Positions 1 to 11,300 of a DNA stretch of 64,000 nucleotides are shown here, in pieces. This DNA comes from Certhia americana (lineage: Eukaryota > Chordata > Aves > Passeriformes > Certhiidae), in assembly GCA_018697195.1 (NCBI GenBank), contig CM031858.1:127171133-127235132 (forward strand), read 5' to 3'. Position 1 is the first letter of the stretch. Each line of letters begins with the position of its first letter. The position numbers and the translations under genes were made by a program. The notes under the pieces are model-generated. The model had not been told where the DNA came from, searched no databases, and was given only the letters and a program-made list of their open reading frames with translations.

Positions 1-401
1 TGATAAATCTCACAGCTATGTAAGTATAACTGTTTCATTTTGAGAGCTAAAGAAGACCGGATTTTGCCATTTAAAATATTTATATCCTTAAAATTTACTT
101 AAAGCAAGTTTTTCCTTCCTATGCAGAGATTTGGATTTTTCCTAAATTTATGTTAACAGAACAGTCCAGGGGTTTGATGGCTTTGATCCACAGCACTGCT
201 CTCTGTTGATGACATATCCAAGTCTGTAGTTTGAAGGCTAGTTGTTTTGTCCAAGCATGGGCATTTTTTGTGTTTTGTCCCAGTCGTGTTACCCACCTCT
301 GTACTTCACTGCTTGGGGAATATCTTTATTGTCACTGTGCACTCAGGACTGGTTGTTCTGTTATTCACATATTTCTCAATGCATGACAATTTTGCACTTC
401 A
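1..401. other. No recognisable feature
   Basis: AT-rich single-copy-looking sequence. The short open frames near 240-450 run into a CR1 fragment and carry no recognisable domain. I see no repeat, RNA gene or exon. Confidence 0.5.
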
Positions 402-575
402 CAAAATTACAGAATCTTCAAGACTGGAAGACCTTCAAGATCATGTAGTCCAATAATCAACCCAGCACCATCTTTTTCACCCCTAAATCATATCTTCATG
501 TGCCAAATCCAGATGCTTCATGAACACTTTTTTTGTAATGAACTTGAGTGTTGGATAATGCTTGTTCAACTCATT
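402..575 (-). mobile_element. CR1 LINE 3' end fragment
   Basis: The plus strand reads as the reverse complement of a CR1 3' region: a tract like ACAGAATCTTCAAGACTGG, then an 'AGACCTTCAAGATCAT-TAGTCCAA' type block near 428-452, then the 'ACCC-TAAATCAT' and 'TTCATGAACACTT' blocks further right. The 3' end of the element is therefore on the left and the element points to the minus strand. Only the last 170 bases or so survive. It is diverged and non-functional. The family call rests on remembered consensus order, not on an alignment. Confidence 0.65.
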
Positions 576-1799
576 TTTTTAAAATACTCTACTAAAATAG
601 CACACAGAACAACACATTTTGTTAAAAAAAAAAGAAGCCCAACAAATCAAAACCATAATTTAAAGCTTCGACTTTTTTTTGTCTAAATAAAACATGCTAC
701 TACATTTCTTAGTGTAAACTACTGAAAACACATTAAAATATATTTTAGTCCTTGCACCTTAGAGTTTCCTAACAAGAAAAACTAACAGACATCTTCCAGC
801 ATAACCTCATTATGCCAGGTCCCTAACTCAGCAGAATTCTCATATGCCTGCCTCCTTCTGTGAGTGATGACATTTCACATGTCCTCAGTTATTTATTTTG
901 TTATGCACCTACCTAGACTAGGGGTAACTGAGGTCTTGCTCTAGAGTTTTCTGTAGTCTGTTAAAGACAACTAAAGGGAATACGGTATAGTCTGAATTCA
1001 GTGTTTTCCTGAGAAGCAAAAATATGATAACACTGACCAACTCATAGGGTTGTGGGCTGGGAAGAAAATTCTTGCTTAGTTTTCTGGTTTGGATGAGTTG
1101 ATTTTTAAAAAGAGTGACAATAATTTTGTGACTAGTGTTGTCTGAGAATTTTTATGTTCATTTAGTTTAAGTTAATTTTTTAGTGGACCTTCATATGTCA
1201 AAATACTGTATTTCACTTAGATAAACTCACAAATTCTGTCCTTAAAGGTTCTTGTATGTATTTATGCAAACATCTTAGCAAAAAACCTAAATTTTCTTAG
1301 TCAAATATTACTTCAAGAATCACATTAACATTTTAACCATTATTTGTTACAGTCATGAATAGCAAGTAGTTTTAGTAACACAGTTAGTCAGAATACTTGA
1401 CTACTGCCTTAATTAGTGAACATGCTTTGTTAGACTTATTTGATATCTGATATTTCTCAAAAAACATGAAAGCAAATCTGTTTGATTTTATTCTTTTTTT
1501 TAGTTGTTTTGCTTTCTGCTCTTAGTTTGTTGGCTCGATTCTTAAACTCAGTCAAAGTAATTACTGCATAAAAGATTTAAAACACAAGGAGCCAATATGC
1601 TTTGTTGCATATTTGTGGTCACTCCCAAAATAATTTCTTGCAAAAGCAATGCCATAATGAAGTTGCAGGCAACTGTGTACTAATGACTTCCCAGCAAAAG
1701 CTTTTGGGAAGATCTAAGCATAAAGGTTACTTCCAGCAAACACTTATTTTTGTTAAAGTTAAGGTAAGTGACAATATCTCTAGTTCCCATCTTTCTCTC
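576..1799. other. Unique AT-rich sequence
   Basis: No repeat family, RNA gene or convincing exon seen. Short T runs only. Confidence 0.5.
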
Positions 1800-1821
1800 T
1801 TTTTTTTTTTTTTTTTTTTTT
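1800..1821. repeat. Poly-T tract
   Basis: Uninterrupted run of about 22 T, preceded by a pyrimidine-rich stretch. It is the first of three long T runs in 330 bp. CR1 elements do not end in poly-A, so this is not a CR1 tail. Confidence 0.9.
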
Positions 1822-1948
1822 GAGTTTTGTTTATTTGCTTGATTTTTTAAATATGTTTTCTAATTAAGAAAGATTGCTATGATTTTATAGACTGGAGGAA
1901 ATTATTTTACTGTAGAAGAGCCAAAAGGCCTACTGTACATGTTTAAAT

Positions 1949-1951
<3 letters not shown>

Positions 1952-1997
<46 letters not shown>

Positions 1998-2086
1998 GAC
2001 TGTTTCTAGATGAAGAGGCAGGTTCTGTTCTATTTCCACATTGACAGTGACTCACCCATCAGTAAGTCCCTATTGTTTTTACTTGT

Positions 2087-2129
<43 letters not shown>

Positions 2130-2225
2130 ACTGCTTTCTGAGATAGAAAGAGGCAGGTTTCTGTTTCTATTTCCAATTGACAGTGTACTCACCCCTATCA
2201 GTAGATCCTATGTTGTTACTTGTAG
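1952..2225. repeat. Tandem pair of poly-T plus about 95-bp unit
   Basis: A run of 45 T (1952-1996) is followed by a 92-bp segment (1997-2088). Then come 40 T (2089-2128) and a second copy of the same segment (2129-2225). The two copies align along their whole length. They differ mostly by single-base insertions and deletions (runs of T, C, A or G one base longer or shorter) and little by substitution. That pattern is typical of uncorrected long reads, not of mutation, so this may be an assembly artefact. Confidence 0.85.
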
Positions 2226-2639
2226 ACAAAATCAATGGTTTCTAAGTGTGAAGACACTTACCTAGTCTTCTCCCCAAGCAGTTGAAAAGTGGGTGTGAGT
2301 ATGTAGTTTCTATTTGGTTTTTGTGGTAGCCTTTTGAAGAATGATAAAAAAATAAGCCAGGGAGAAACCTCAAGAGGTGATGCAGTTTATTGCAAATTGC
2401 AGGATAAAGTATACTTAGATTGTACCACAGTATGTGGTAGCCTTTTCCTAAAATCTCAAAAGTGAGATGTCACAGTGTCTTCAGAATACCTATTGGTATG
2501 TTTCAGGGAGGGAAAAAATGTTCAAGCTATCTAACATAAATCATTTTTACACAAATTATGCTGATTCCTTCTCATTCTGCTTCCAGACACCTGGAAAACA
2601 ATTGATTGTCTCTCTCTTAATGGCAGCTTAGTTATTAGA
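2226..2639. other. Unique AT-rich sequence
   Basis: No recognised repeat or gene between the duplicated poly-T unit and the old CR1-like fragment. Confidence 0.45.
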
Positions 2640-2880
2640 AGATTGCTATCAATGTCCTTCCTTCCTCAGTTTTCTCTTTTCCAGACTAAACAGTCTTTCA
2701 ACTTCCTTAAGAGGTTATTCTTCTAAACCCTTAATTATTCTTGTAACCTCTATCATGGAATCTTTCCAATTTGCTTTATTTCGGTTTTAAAGTTACAAAG
2801 CTGGATTAAAACCCTCAGCTATTAAAAACTACGGCCTTATTAATTTACTACCAATTCCCTTAATTTTGTTTAGTTTTAAT
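2640..2880 (-). mobile_element. Ancient CR1/L3-like LINE fragment
   Basis: The string of blocks 'TCAGTTTTCTCTTTTCCAG-ACTAAACAGTC', 'TTCTTCTAAACCCTTAATTATTCTTGTAACC' and 'TGGAATCTTTCCAATTTGC' (about 2670-2780) matches, in order, the minus-strand 3' half of the old CR1 lineage seen in turtles and crocodilians as I remember it. The right-hand part (2790-2880) is weaker. The copy is strongly diverged and has no open frame. An alternative is chance similarity of pyrimidine-rich sequence. Confidence 0.5.
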
Positions 2881-3979
2881 TTTGTCCTTTTTATTTCTTC
2901 TTCTGTTTAGTATCTACTTGACTTTAGTAGGACTGGTGGAAGTCACATTATTTCACCTAATAACTCTTGCACAGTGTACGTGTGATTTATTATTATAAGG
3001 GAAGAAAGACCAAGCCATATCCTAAAAGATACCCCAGAGAAGGATTCTCACTAGGAAGGATGCCTGTCAAAGAGAAGGAACTCTCCTTTTACATTTTGAT
3101 GCTTTCTTCTTCAGCCAATTTGGACTTGTAATGATCAATCAAATTTCTCCTTGTACATTCCTGTTTAACCTCAAAGAATCTGTAGGGCTTTAAAGGATAA
3201 ATGCTGATGATAGTTTCTGTGCATGCTATTCAAGTAATTTTGTATACACCTACCGTAGAGACAATTTTTCCCAGCTTATGTTCACCTCGAGACAAATGTT
3301 TTTTAAAGGCAAGATATGTGATAACTGTTCCATTCCTTTATGGAAGAAAATTAAGTTTGTTTGCTGTGATTGTACTGCTCCTTGGTGAGCATCTCTCTTT
3401 CTAAGAGAGCAGAGGATCACAATGCTCTGCCTTATATCAGATCAAACAGTTCAGCAGGAAATGTCAAAACATCACATTCAGAATCAGAATTTCAGAGGTC
3501 ATAAATAAAAGAAAGTTAGGTGTCATTACTTTTGCTACAAGACATCACAGATTGACCCAATGCGCATCTTTCTTTTCCATAAGATTCTCAAACAGTAGTA
3601 GACTCACTTTTCGCCTGTCTGAGTCAATCAGCTCTATTGTATTTCATCTCTTCCCTGACCTGAGGATATGTCAAGAAGGAAGGCAAACAAATATTAGATA
3701 CATATTTGGCCTCTCCTTTTTTTATGTCATGTGATATTTTTGAAGAATATTTAAAATTTTACTTCACTGTCCATGAAGTTTTTTTTTTTTTTAGTCATCC
3801 ACTGACACTTCATTCAGAATGAAAGTTGTCAGTATTCTAAGAAGCAGAAAATAATATATTTAAATGCTTTCAGCTGTAGAAGACATAGGCCAACAACCAG
3901 AAATAATATATTTTTGCTATACTATACAAGGATTTTTATTGGTGTCTTAAGGAAAAGAAAATGAGAAAGGAGTATTTTA
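2881..3979. other. Unique AT-rich sequence
   Basis: Contains a T run at about 3780-3792. No recognised element, RNA or exon. Confidence 0.45.
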
Positions 3980-4068
3980 CATATATATATATATACACAT
4001 ACATATACATATGCACACATATATATATTTACATGTGTGCATATATATATATATATACACACTCTTTC
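3980..4068. repeat. AT / ACAT dinucleotide microsatellite
   Basis: Compound array of (AT)n interrupted by ACAC and ACATGTGTGC units. It is almost purely alternating purine-pyrimidine and is likely polymorphic in length. Confidence 0.9.
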
Positions 4069-4160
4069 ACTCAAATAAAAGCAGGCCCTTATAAGTTTAT
4101 GAAATAATGAAAGGGAATTCTCCCTTTCTCTTTAATTTGAAAAATTTAACTCTTAATTTG

Positions 4161-4190
4161 TTATTTAAATAATTTAAATTATTTAAATAA
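4161..4190. repeat. Perfect 30-bp AT-only palindrome
   Basis: The left arm TTATTTAAATAATTT (4161-4175) is exactly the reverse complement of the right arm 4176-4190, with no spacer. It contains only A and T. The flanking bases G and T break the symmetry. It can extrude as a cruciform in DNA or form a hairpin in RNA. Confidence 0.95.
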
Positions 4191-4301
4191 TTCTGCTATT
4201 TCATGGAAACCTGTCCTCTTTTTTGTTGGTTGGTTGTACTCAGTGCTCGGTCATTCAATTTTCTCTGGTTTTTCATACTGAATTTAAAGAATCAATGCCG
4301 A

Positions 4302-4529
4302 AATAGAATCACAAAATGGTTTGGGTTGGAAGGAACCTTGAAGACAACCTAGTCCAACCCCTTGCTTTTGGCAGGACCATCTTTCACTAGAAGAGGCTGT
4401 TCTAAGCCCATCCAACCTTACCTTGAACCCTTCCAGATATGGAGCATCCACAGCTTCTCTGGGCAGCATGTGGCAATGTCTCAACATCCTCACAATAAAG
4501 AATTTCTTCCTAATATCTAGTTTAAATCA
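4302..4529 (-). mobile_element. CR1 LINE 3' end fragment
   Basis: The plus strand begins AATAGAATCACAAAATGG, the reverse complement of the CR1 octamer tail. It continues with 'GGTTGGAAGGAACCTTGAAGACAACCTAGTCCAACCCC', 'CATCCAACCTTACCTTGAACCCTTCCAG' and 'AAGAATTTCTTCCTAATATCTAG' blocks in the order expected of an avian CR1 read from its 3' end. The element points to the minus strand and is 5'-truncated, with about 230 bp left. Divergence is modest. The 69-codon open frame inside it (4284-4493, minus) is incidental. Confidence 0.92.
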
Positions 4530-6220
4530 ATGTTAAAAAAAAAATACTTTTTTTTTAATTTTTAGTTCTCAAAATCATGCAGTTTTCATGGTGATAGGCT
4601 TTCTGGGAATTCAGAGATAGCTTTCTGCTGGTTTAAATGGGGAAGGACACCATGGCTCCTGGATTCCTTACAAATGCATGTTACATGATTTTCTTTCCAG
4701 GTGGAAGATAGTTTAAAAAGGATACGTATCCAATGATAACTTAAAAAAGTGTGAATAAATAAAAATTCTGATGTTTATTAAGTAAAATCCTCAAGTTTCT
4801 TTCCAAACTAAACAGTGCATGTCACTGTCTCCTTTGGGATAGCAGACAGAGAAAAGGGAGTTGATTTTTCCCTCTGCCTTGTCTCCCTGAAAGCCTCACT
4901 CCCTCCTGTCCCCCGCTTTCAATTATGATTCCTAGCCATGGAAGGGGAAGAAGCAGAAAAAAACTCTTCAGTGGAAAAGAAAAAGAGCATGGAATAGGGA
5001 GGAGGAAAATAAGTTATGGGTGTATTTGTTTTGAAGCTGGTATTGAACTGCACTGTGTGTGTACATATTTTAATTTTCCATCTCTGACCTATATCACCCA
5101 TAAACACAAGACAGATTCTTGTCTGGATAAGCTCAAATAAGAAAATATGTTACTTGATTCATTTATTTGACCTACCCATGGACACTGATTAATAGTCAAT
5201 GGTATTTTATAATGAACTGCAGCTGCAAAAGAAGTGAAAATAATTAATGATAAATTAATAAATTCAATGTATTGTTCTGGTGTCTGCCCTCTAAAAGAGT
5301 CAAATTCATGATGGTAGAATATGAAATAGTGAATGATGAGGCAGAATGAAGAACTACTGGGGACTGATGAAGACCATACCAACCCAAAAGTTTCAGCTAA
5401 ATAGCTAAACAGAGAATACCCTAAACAGCTGCAGAGACAGAAATTTATGAGACCAGGTTTCAGAACACATTTAATATTTGTGAATCATATACATAATAAA
5501 TGTATTATGGCAATTCTTAAAAAGAAATCATGATCCTGTACTCCACTGCAGAATGTGGAAACAACACATGGGTAGGCCATCACTGAATGGCTATAAAACA
5601 AGGTATTTTAAGCAGCCTGCCTACTAAGGCTGAATGAAACAAAACATCCTGTGAAACTGTTATACCAAAATTGAAAATCTTCATTACATTAGTTACCCTT
5701 AAACTAGATTTTGTATAAAACACCTTGGATCAAGGCCACCTCATTTTCTGTTTTCTTATATCTTGGTGTTTGAATTGCCTTAAGTTGCAAGGACATGAAC
5801 ATGCTTTATTATACTTACTTGAAAGTTTAGTCTGTACCTATGCGAAAACCAGAGTTCAAGCTACCATCTTTGGAAAATGCTACCTCAAATTTATAAAGGG
5901 ATTCTTCAGTGAAGGATATATAAAAATAAATAAACCCTCAGTGTTCTTGTGTAAGAATTTCTGTAACAAATATGTAACTTCCTGTCTAAGTGTTCTGAAT
6001 GCATATTAATTAAATAATGCTTTGGGCTTTTACTTTATATGAAACCAAGAAGCCAATACTTCTAATATTATCTAGAATATTTGCTGCTTATGTATAAAAA
6101 GGAAGAGGAACAGAAACAAAGCAGCTAAAATTGTCATTTTAACATGTAGTTATGTTTTCCTGCAGAACTGGTTTACAACAGAGGAAGTGAGATAAGTAAC
6201 AGAATTTTGTGCTTTTCCTA
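4530..6220. other. Unique AT-rich sequence
   Basis: About 1.7 kb with short open frames (largest 97 codons at 5089-5382, minus) that show no domain, signal or splice context. No repeat family recognised. Confidence 0.5.
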
Positions 6221-6268
6221 TCTTTTTTTTTCTTTTTTTTTCTTTTTTTTTCTTTTTTTTTTGTTTTG

Positions 6269-6299
<31 letters not shown>

Positions 6300-6300
6300 T
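6221..6300. repeat. Compound T-rich microsatellite
   Basis: Four 10-bp units of the form TCTTTTTTTT (6221-6260) change abruptly into about seven GTTTT units (6263-6297). On the minus strand this is an A-rich tract of the kind that can follow a retroposed tail, but no SINE or processed gene body is recognisable beside it. Confidence 0.9.
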
Positions 6301-7655
6301 GACTGATGAGTTGGCTAAGGTTGTGACTTGTTCACTGGAGAGAGATAAAAAGATTACAGCAGCAGGTGGGACTGGAGACTTGTATTAATGCAGAATCAAT
6401 ACTGGTTTGTAAAATCAAAATTCATTGGACTGAGAACTGAGCATTTTCTCAAATTTTAGTAGTTATCTCTTGTAAACAGTTTTCTTATGAAGTATCTTGA
6501 TTTTATATAATGCTATTGTCCTCTGATCCTTGCCAGCATATAAAATTAGTTTGACATACTATATAGCATTACTATAATATTGTCTAATGCAACTCAGGTC
6601 AATCTTTGATAAAAAGCTATAATTAACCTCTTGCTTAGCAGCACAGAATGTTGGGGTGGGTAACGTGAGAGCAAAAATAACTCCTGACACTACAATTGGA
6701 GTCACAAGCATGAACCCTTGAGAAAATTGCAAATTCTTTTGGGTTTTAAAGCTTCACTGGAGAAAGTCTTACTTCATTTTTGAGGCTACACCATACAAAA
6801 GGCTTGCAATCCCTTTGTGTGCAGGCAGAATTGCAGGAAAATGTAAATATTTCTATTTTTTAAATTTATTCTTAAGATTTTAACAGTTCAACTTCATTAT
6901 GAAGTAACATGTTTTTTTAATCACTATCCACAGAAAGCCTAAAATCTCTTCAGCATATCTCCTTTCAAGAGATTTAACATCTCTTCTAATTTATCATGGT
7001 AGATTTTGGCACAGCCAGAATCCTATATTGTTTAGGATTGGGTGTGCCTGCAGATAAAGCATTTTTACAGCTTCATAGTTTCCTATAATAAGGCTATTAG
7101 ATGAACTTATTTTCTTAGTGCTGGAATATTAAATATTTCTACATCTGTTGTTCCTATGTGCACATGAAATCTTTTTTCTGTTATGGAAAGAAGCCATGAC
7201 TTCTCCCTTTCTCTTATCCGCTCTCCCTTCTCCCTCTCTCCTCACTTTACAAATATTGTGTATGTGACTATTTGGCAGAATGCATCTAAAAATTTCAGTG
7301 GAAAAAAAAACATAATAGTGGTCTGCTTTAACTATATTCAAAATCGGTTTATTATTTTATAGAGAAGAGAGCTTGAGACTTTCTTCAGGAAAGTGCTGAG
7401 TGCCTTATAGAGCAGGAAGATTTAACATTCTCATTGCTCTGCATGTGGATAAAACCTGTGTCTCATTATAATATTTTTTTAGTTCTGCATTCATTACAAG
7501 AACTTGTGTTAATTTATATATAAAGACATGAAGTCATTCTTGTTCTCCTATTCATGTACTGTTTATTTTACTGGATTCTGGTAATTATTTTTGCATAAGA
7601 CCCTCATTATTATCAGTACTTCTAAGGGCAGAGGGGCAATTTGATGATATCAAAA
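6301..7655. other. Unique AT-rich sequence
   Basis: No recognised element. A pyrimidine-rich run lies at 7200-7245. Confidence 0.5.
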
Positions 7656-7684
7656 CTAAAAAAAAAAAAAAAAAAAAGAAACAT
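7656..7684. repeat. Poly-A tract
   Basis: A run of about 20 A (from roughly 7659), continuing into an A-rich stretch with scattered C and G. No retroposed body was identified upstream. Confidence 0.85.
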
Positions 7685-7995
7685 AAAAAACCCAAAAGCG
7701 ACAACAATCAGAAAAGAAAGCTTAACAAACGAAAACAGTTTTAGAAAGAGAGGTGGATGTATTATGTGACTTGTGCAACATAATCCATTTATCAAATGAA
7801 TAGAAACATGGTTGTGGGCTAGATTGTAATTAGACTGTTCCTTTTATACTTACTGCCTAGAGAATAAGCAATAAAATCATCACAGTAGCTTGTGCCATTT
7901 TTTGTTTCATATTGTATTTGGTTCACAAAAAGAAATATGTATTGTCCTAGTTCTTAGCATGCCACCAAGTTTCAATACAACTGAATTGCACTGAT

Positions 7996-8051
7996 GGGAA
8001 AGAACATTTTAATGCATGAAAGGGGGAAAGAACATTTTGATACATGAAAGG
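7996..8051. repeat. 28-bp unit tandemly duplicated
   Basis: Two adjacent copies beginning GGGAAAGAACATTTT at 7996 and 8024. They differ at a few positions in the second half (AATGC against GATAC). Confidence 0.85.
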
Positions 8052-8180
8052 AGGAGCTTCCATCAAACTAAGATATTTGGCTGCTATCCTTGTATTAACG
8101 GTGTCATGAAAGTGGTTGACAATATTTTCTTTTTAAAAGACAAGAGGAAAAATGTTTTACATTTTCCAGTTAGAAACCCA

Positions 8181-8304
8181 GTCAGATGAAAGGATGTTTT
8201 TCATCTGACAGGTCTCTAGATACAAATGTTCTGTCACCCAAAGTTACAAGCAGGTGTATGCTGGAGGGTATAGATGATCTGAAGTCCTTGATACACAAGG
8301 ACTT
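8181..8304. repeat. Two perfect short hairpins
   Basis: Hairpin 1: arms GTCAGATGAAA (8181-8191) and its exact complement (8199-8209), 7-nt loop. Hairpin 2: arms AAGTCCTTG (8282-8290) and its exact complement (8296-8304), 5-nt loop. Both are uninterrupted. No known RNA family is recognised. Confidence 0.7.
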
Positions 8305-11300
8305 GCTAATGTGATGAGTTAAAAGCCTTACAAAATGAGCAGCAGGATACAATATATAAAACTGTACCAGAGTTTTCAGTTTCATTTGGGCCTAAAAGTG
8401 CATTTACAAATATGGCTTAAAGTATCCCATAACTTTTTTTGCATGTAAGATTATGTCCTGACACAAAACCAGGAGTGAGCTGTAGCTATGACAATGGCCA
8501 TAATGTAGGTTAAGCAGTGTAAGTGGAGTGAGCTCAACTCTGAGTGGCTTATGAAGTGCAAGGAACTGCCAACTCCAGTGGCTGAGAAACTGAATCTCAT
8601 TCATCACTGCTCATAACTGCTTTCCATTCTGTACACACATCAAATAACAAAATATTCCTCATTTTCTGGTAATTTATAATGCATAGAAAACCCATTTATG
8701 TCTCAGTGACTGACTGAGACACTCTTCAAAATGCTGGCTTTAACGGACTGTATTTCACAAATGTGAATTCTAGAGTGGAGTGCATGGCCCAGACTTTTTG
8801 AGTAATGGTGTAGATTTTAGTGCTTCTTTGTGTCTTCTAGAACTTATTATTGTAGTACTCAAATACTTTTTGACCAGAAAAATGGTCCTTCAGCCTGCAT
8901 GCACTCAGAGTATGCATTCCTGCTCAGAACTGTAACTGGCCTGCAGTGGAAGACACTGCCTACATCCATATTGCTAAACAAAAAATAAAAAAAAATGAGG
9001 ACCATGAGCTAATATGTGCATTGATTAGCTCTTAGCCTGATAACTGGTAGCTATAGAAAAATTTTACTGGAGATTGTTGCCTTCAGTAGTTCAGAGTAGT
9101 GTCAGGGGTGGGTAAATTTCCCGTCCCCAGGGGTGGTTAGAACCTCAGTGTGTGAGCTTCCTCCCTGATCTTTTATCTAGAAGAGTAGGTTTGCATTTGT
9201 ATGCTGTCAGGGGAGATTGACAAGGATACCTGAACCTGATTTGATTTGTATACACAGATGGATGATTTTCTGTTGATTTTGTTAATTTTCTTCTTGTTTG
9301 ACAGTTTAATATTTTTTTTACTTTTAAAATCTAAAGCCAGATTCAGGTAGACAGAAAGTTAATCAGTATATATTCTCTTCTCTCTATTCCTTTTTGACAG
9401 AAATGTGTTTCTGTAAGTAACATGTCATGGTTTTGCGCTTTTAAAATTAATATTTTTTCAATTATAAATTTGGAAAATATTGCCTAAAAAGTATATTTTA
9501 AAAAAAGGTATGTACTACTATACTATGAATTAAAAAAGATGAGTAATTTTTATGTCACCAACTACTCATTATGTGGCAGAAGCAGCCTTATTTTTGTTTG
9601 ATTTTCACTTGGCAATTGTTTGGCAAGAAAGATGCCTCTGGATATAAATTCAGTCTGAAAAAAACGCTTTGTAGCTGTATGGCCTAAGCATGCATCTATG
9701 AACCTTCCTATGAGAATTTTCTGGGTGTTGACAAAGGATGACCAATAATTTCTATACTGTATATTAGCCCTAAATCTTCATGGGAATACATCGTACTATA
9801 AGAAACCTTATGATGTAATTAGAATATGAAATTAGATGATAAGCTCAAGAGTATTAAAAGATGAAAATTTAATACAGGAAAAAGCAGAAAGGCAAAGGAT
9901 TAAGAAATCTTTTCAAAAGTGACTTCATGTTTTTCCAGTCCATAAGCATATGGAAAAGATAAAACTTATAAAATCTGATTATTCAGATAAGAGAAATTCA
10001 CTCGGCTCTAAAAGTGGGATTACTGCTTCAAGTATTGATATAAACCATACTTATAATAATGTAATTATGATCAATTTATAACACAGATTTACAATGAAGC
10101 TGTAAAAATAAAACCATTAGGAATTTTGCAATGCTCTGGTTTGTCAGTCCTAGACTTTCAAAACTCTCATTGGTGACATTAATAATTCCAAAATGTAATT
10201 TTGACTTCTCTATATAGATTATTTTGCTCCTATCACAACACATTTTGTCATTTATGTTGCATTTGTAAGTTTTTCACTGAAGCTTGTGAACTAGGGGTTT
10301 TGTGAGTGTTCTTCCTGACTGAAAGAAAAAACTCATTCATTTGCCTTCTGAGAGCTGAGCTTCTACCTATTTATGGCAAATAATGTTAGACTATTGGCAA
10401 AAGAGTAAGAGTTAATAGCATTTGGAATTTTGATTCTGAGTAATATTATATATTGTGATAGTCTTTATGAATATACAAAGTGGACCAAATTTGAAATTTA
10501 GGAGTCTACTTACACAAATATGGCATTCCTAGTACAAAACTGAGTTAAATTATTTGCAGCTTGCTTCAGGAAAAATGTCAGTATGCATGTTTGATGTTCT
10601 GGCAAGTGCTACAGTATTGTATTGCACTGGCTACTGTATGTTACAGGTATATGCACATATAGCTATGTATAGGTGCAAACAAACACATCTATATAGAAAG
10701 CTAAACAGAAAATTATCTCACTTCCATTAAAATAAACATTATTAGGTTTAGGTTACTTTTCATAAATATGAAGTTGTGTTCCTGACATGACATTCTGATG
10801 CTAGAAGCAAAGTCCAGGTCAGCTTGATAAATGCTGAAGTGTATGCTTTTTGTTGTTAGATATTTGACTAAAATGATCAATCTGTTTTGGTTTCCTGAAA
10901 CTCAAAGTACGGACTTGATTTAAAGCCTGCTGTGGTCAATGAAAGTTTTCTTGTGGCTTGACGCTGATTTTGATATAAATGTCTAGTTGAAGGAATTTTT
11001 ACCAATCTTAAGATAACACAGCAATAATGTTTACTGTTGCTTTCCAAAGCATTTTTGTACAGAAGACCTGATGGTATTTAAGCAAAATTTTTGTGAAATT
11101 AAGGAAATACTAGAAATTTCAACCAATTCCTTTCTAGTTCTTGAAGGATATGCCGTCTTCCATGCAGTTACTCCAGCAATGATAAGGTATTTCCTGATCA
11201 GGACATAGCGGAAACCAGGATAGCAGGAATGTTCGTGCTCATGAGATTCCTGTAGAAGTTGCATTTCCTATGGACTATAGTACAAAGTTAATCAAATATT

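Noticed and set aside
2097..2225. Poly-T plus unit as a true two-copy transposon pair
   Set aside because: Differences between copies are mostly one-base indels, which fits sequencing error better than two independent insertions.
6221..6300. A-rich minus-strand tract as the tail of a processed pseudogene or SINE
   Set aside because: No gene body, tRNA-like promoter box or target duplication could be found on the appropriate side.
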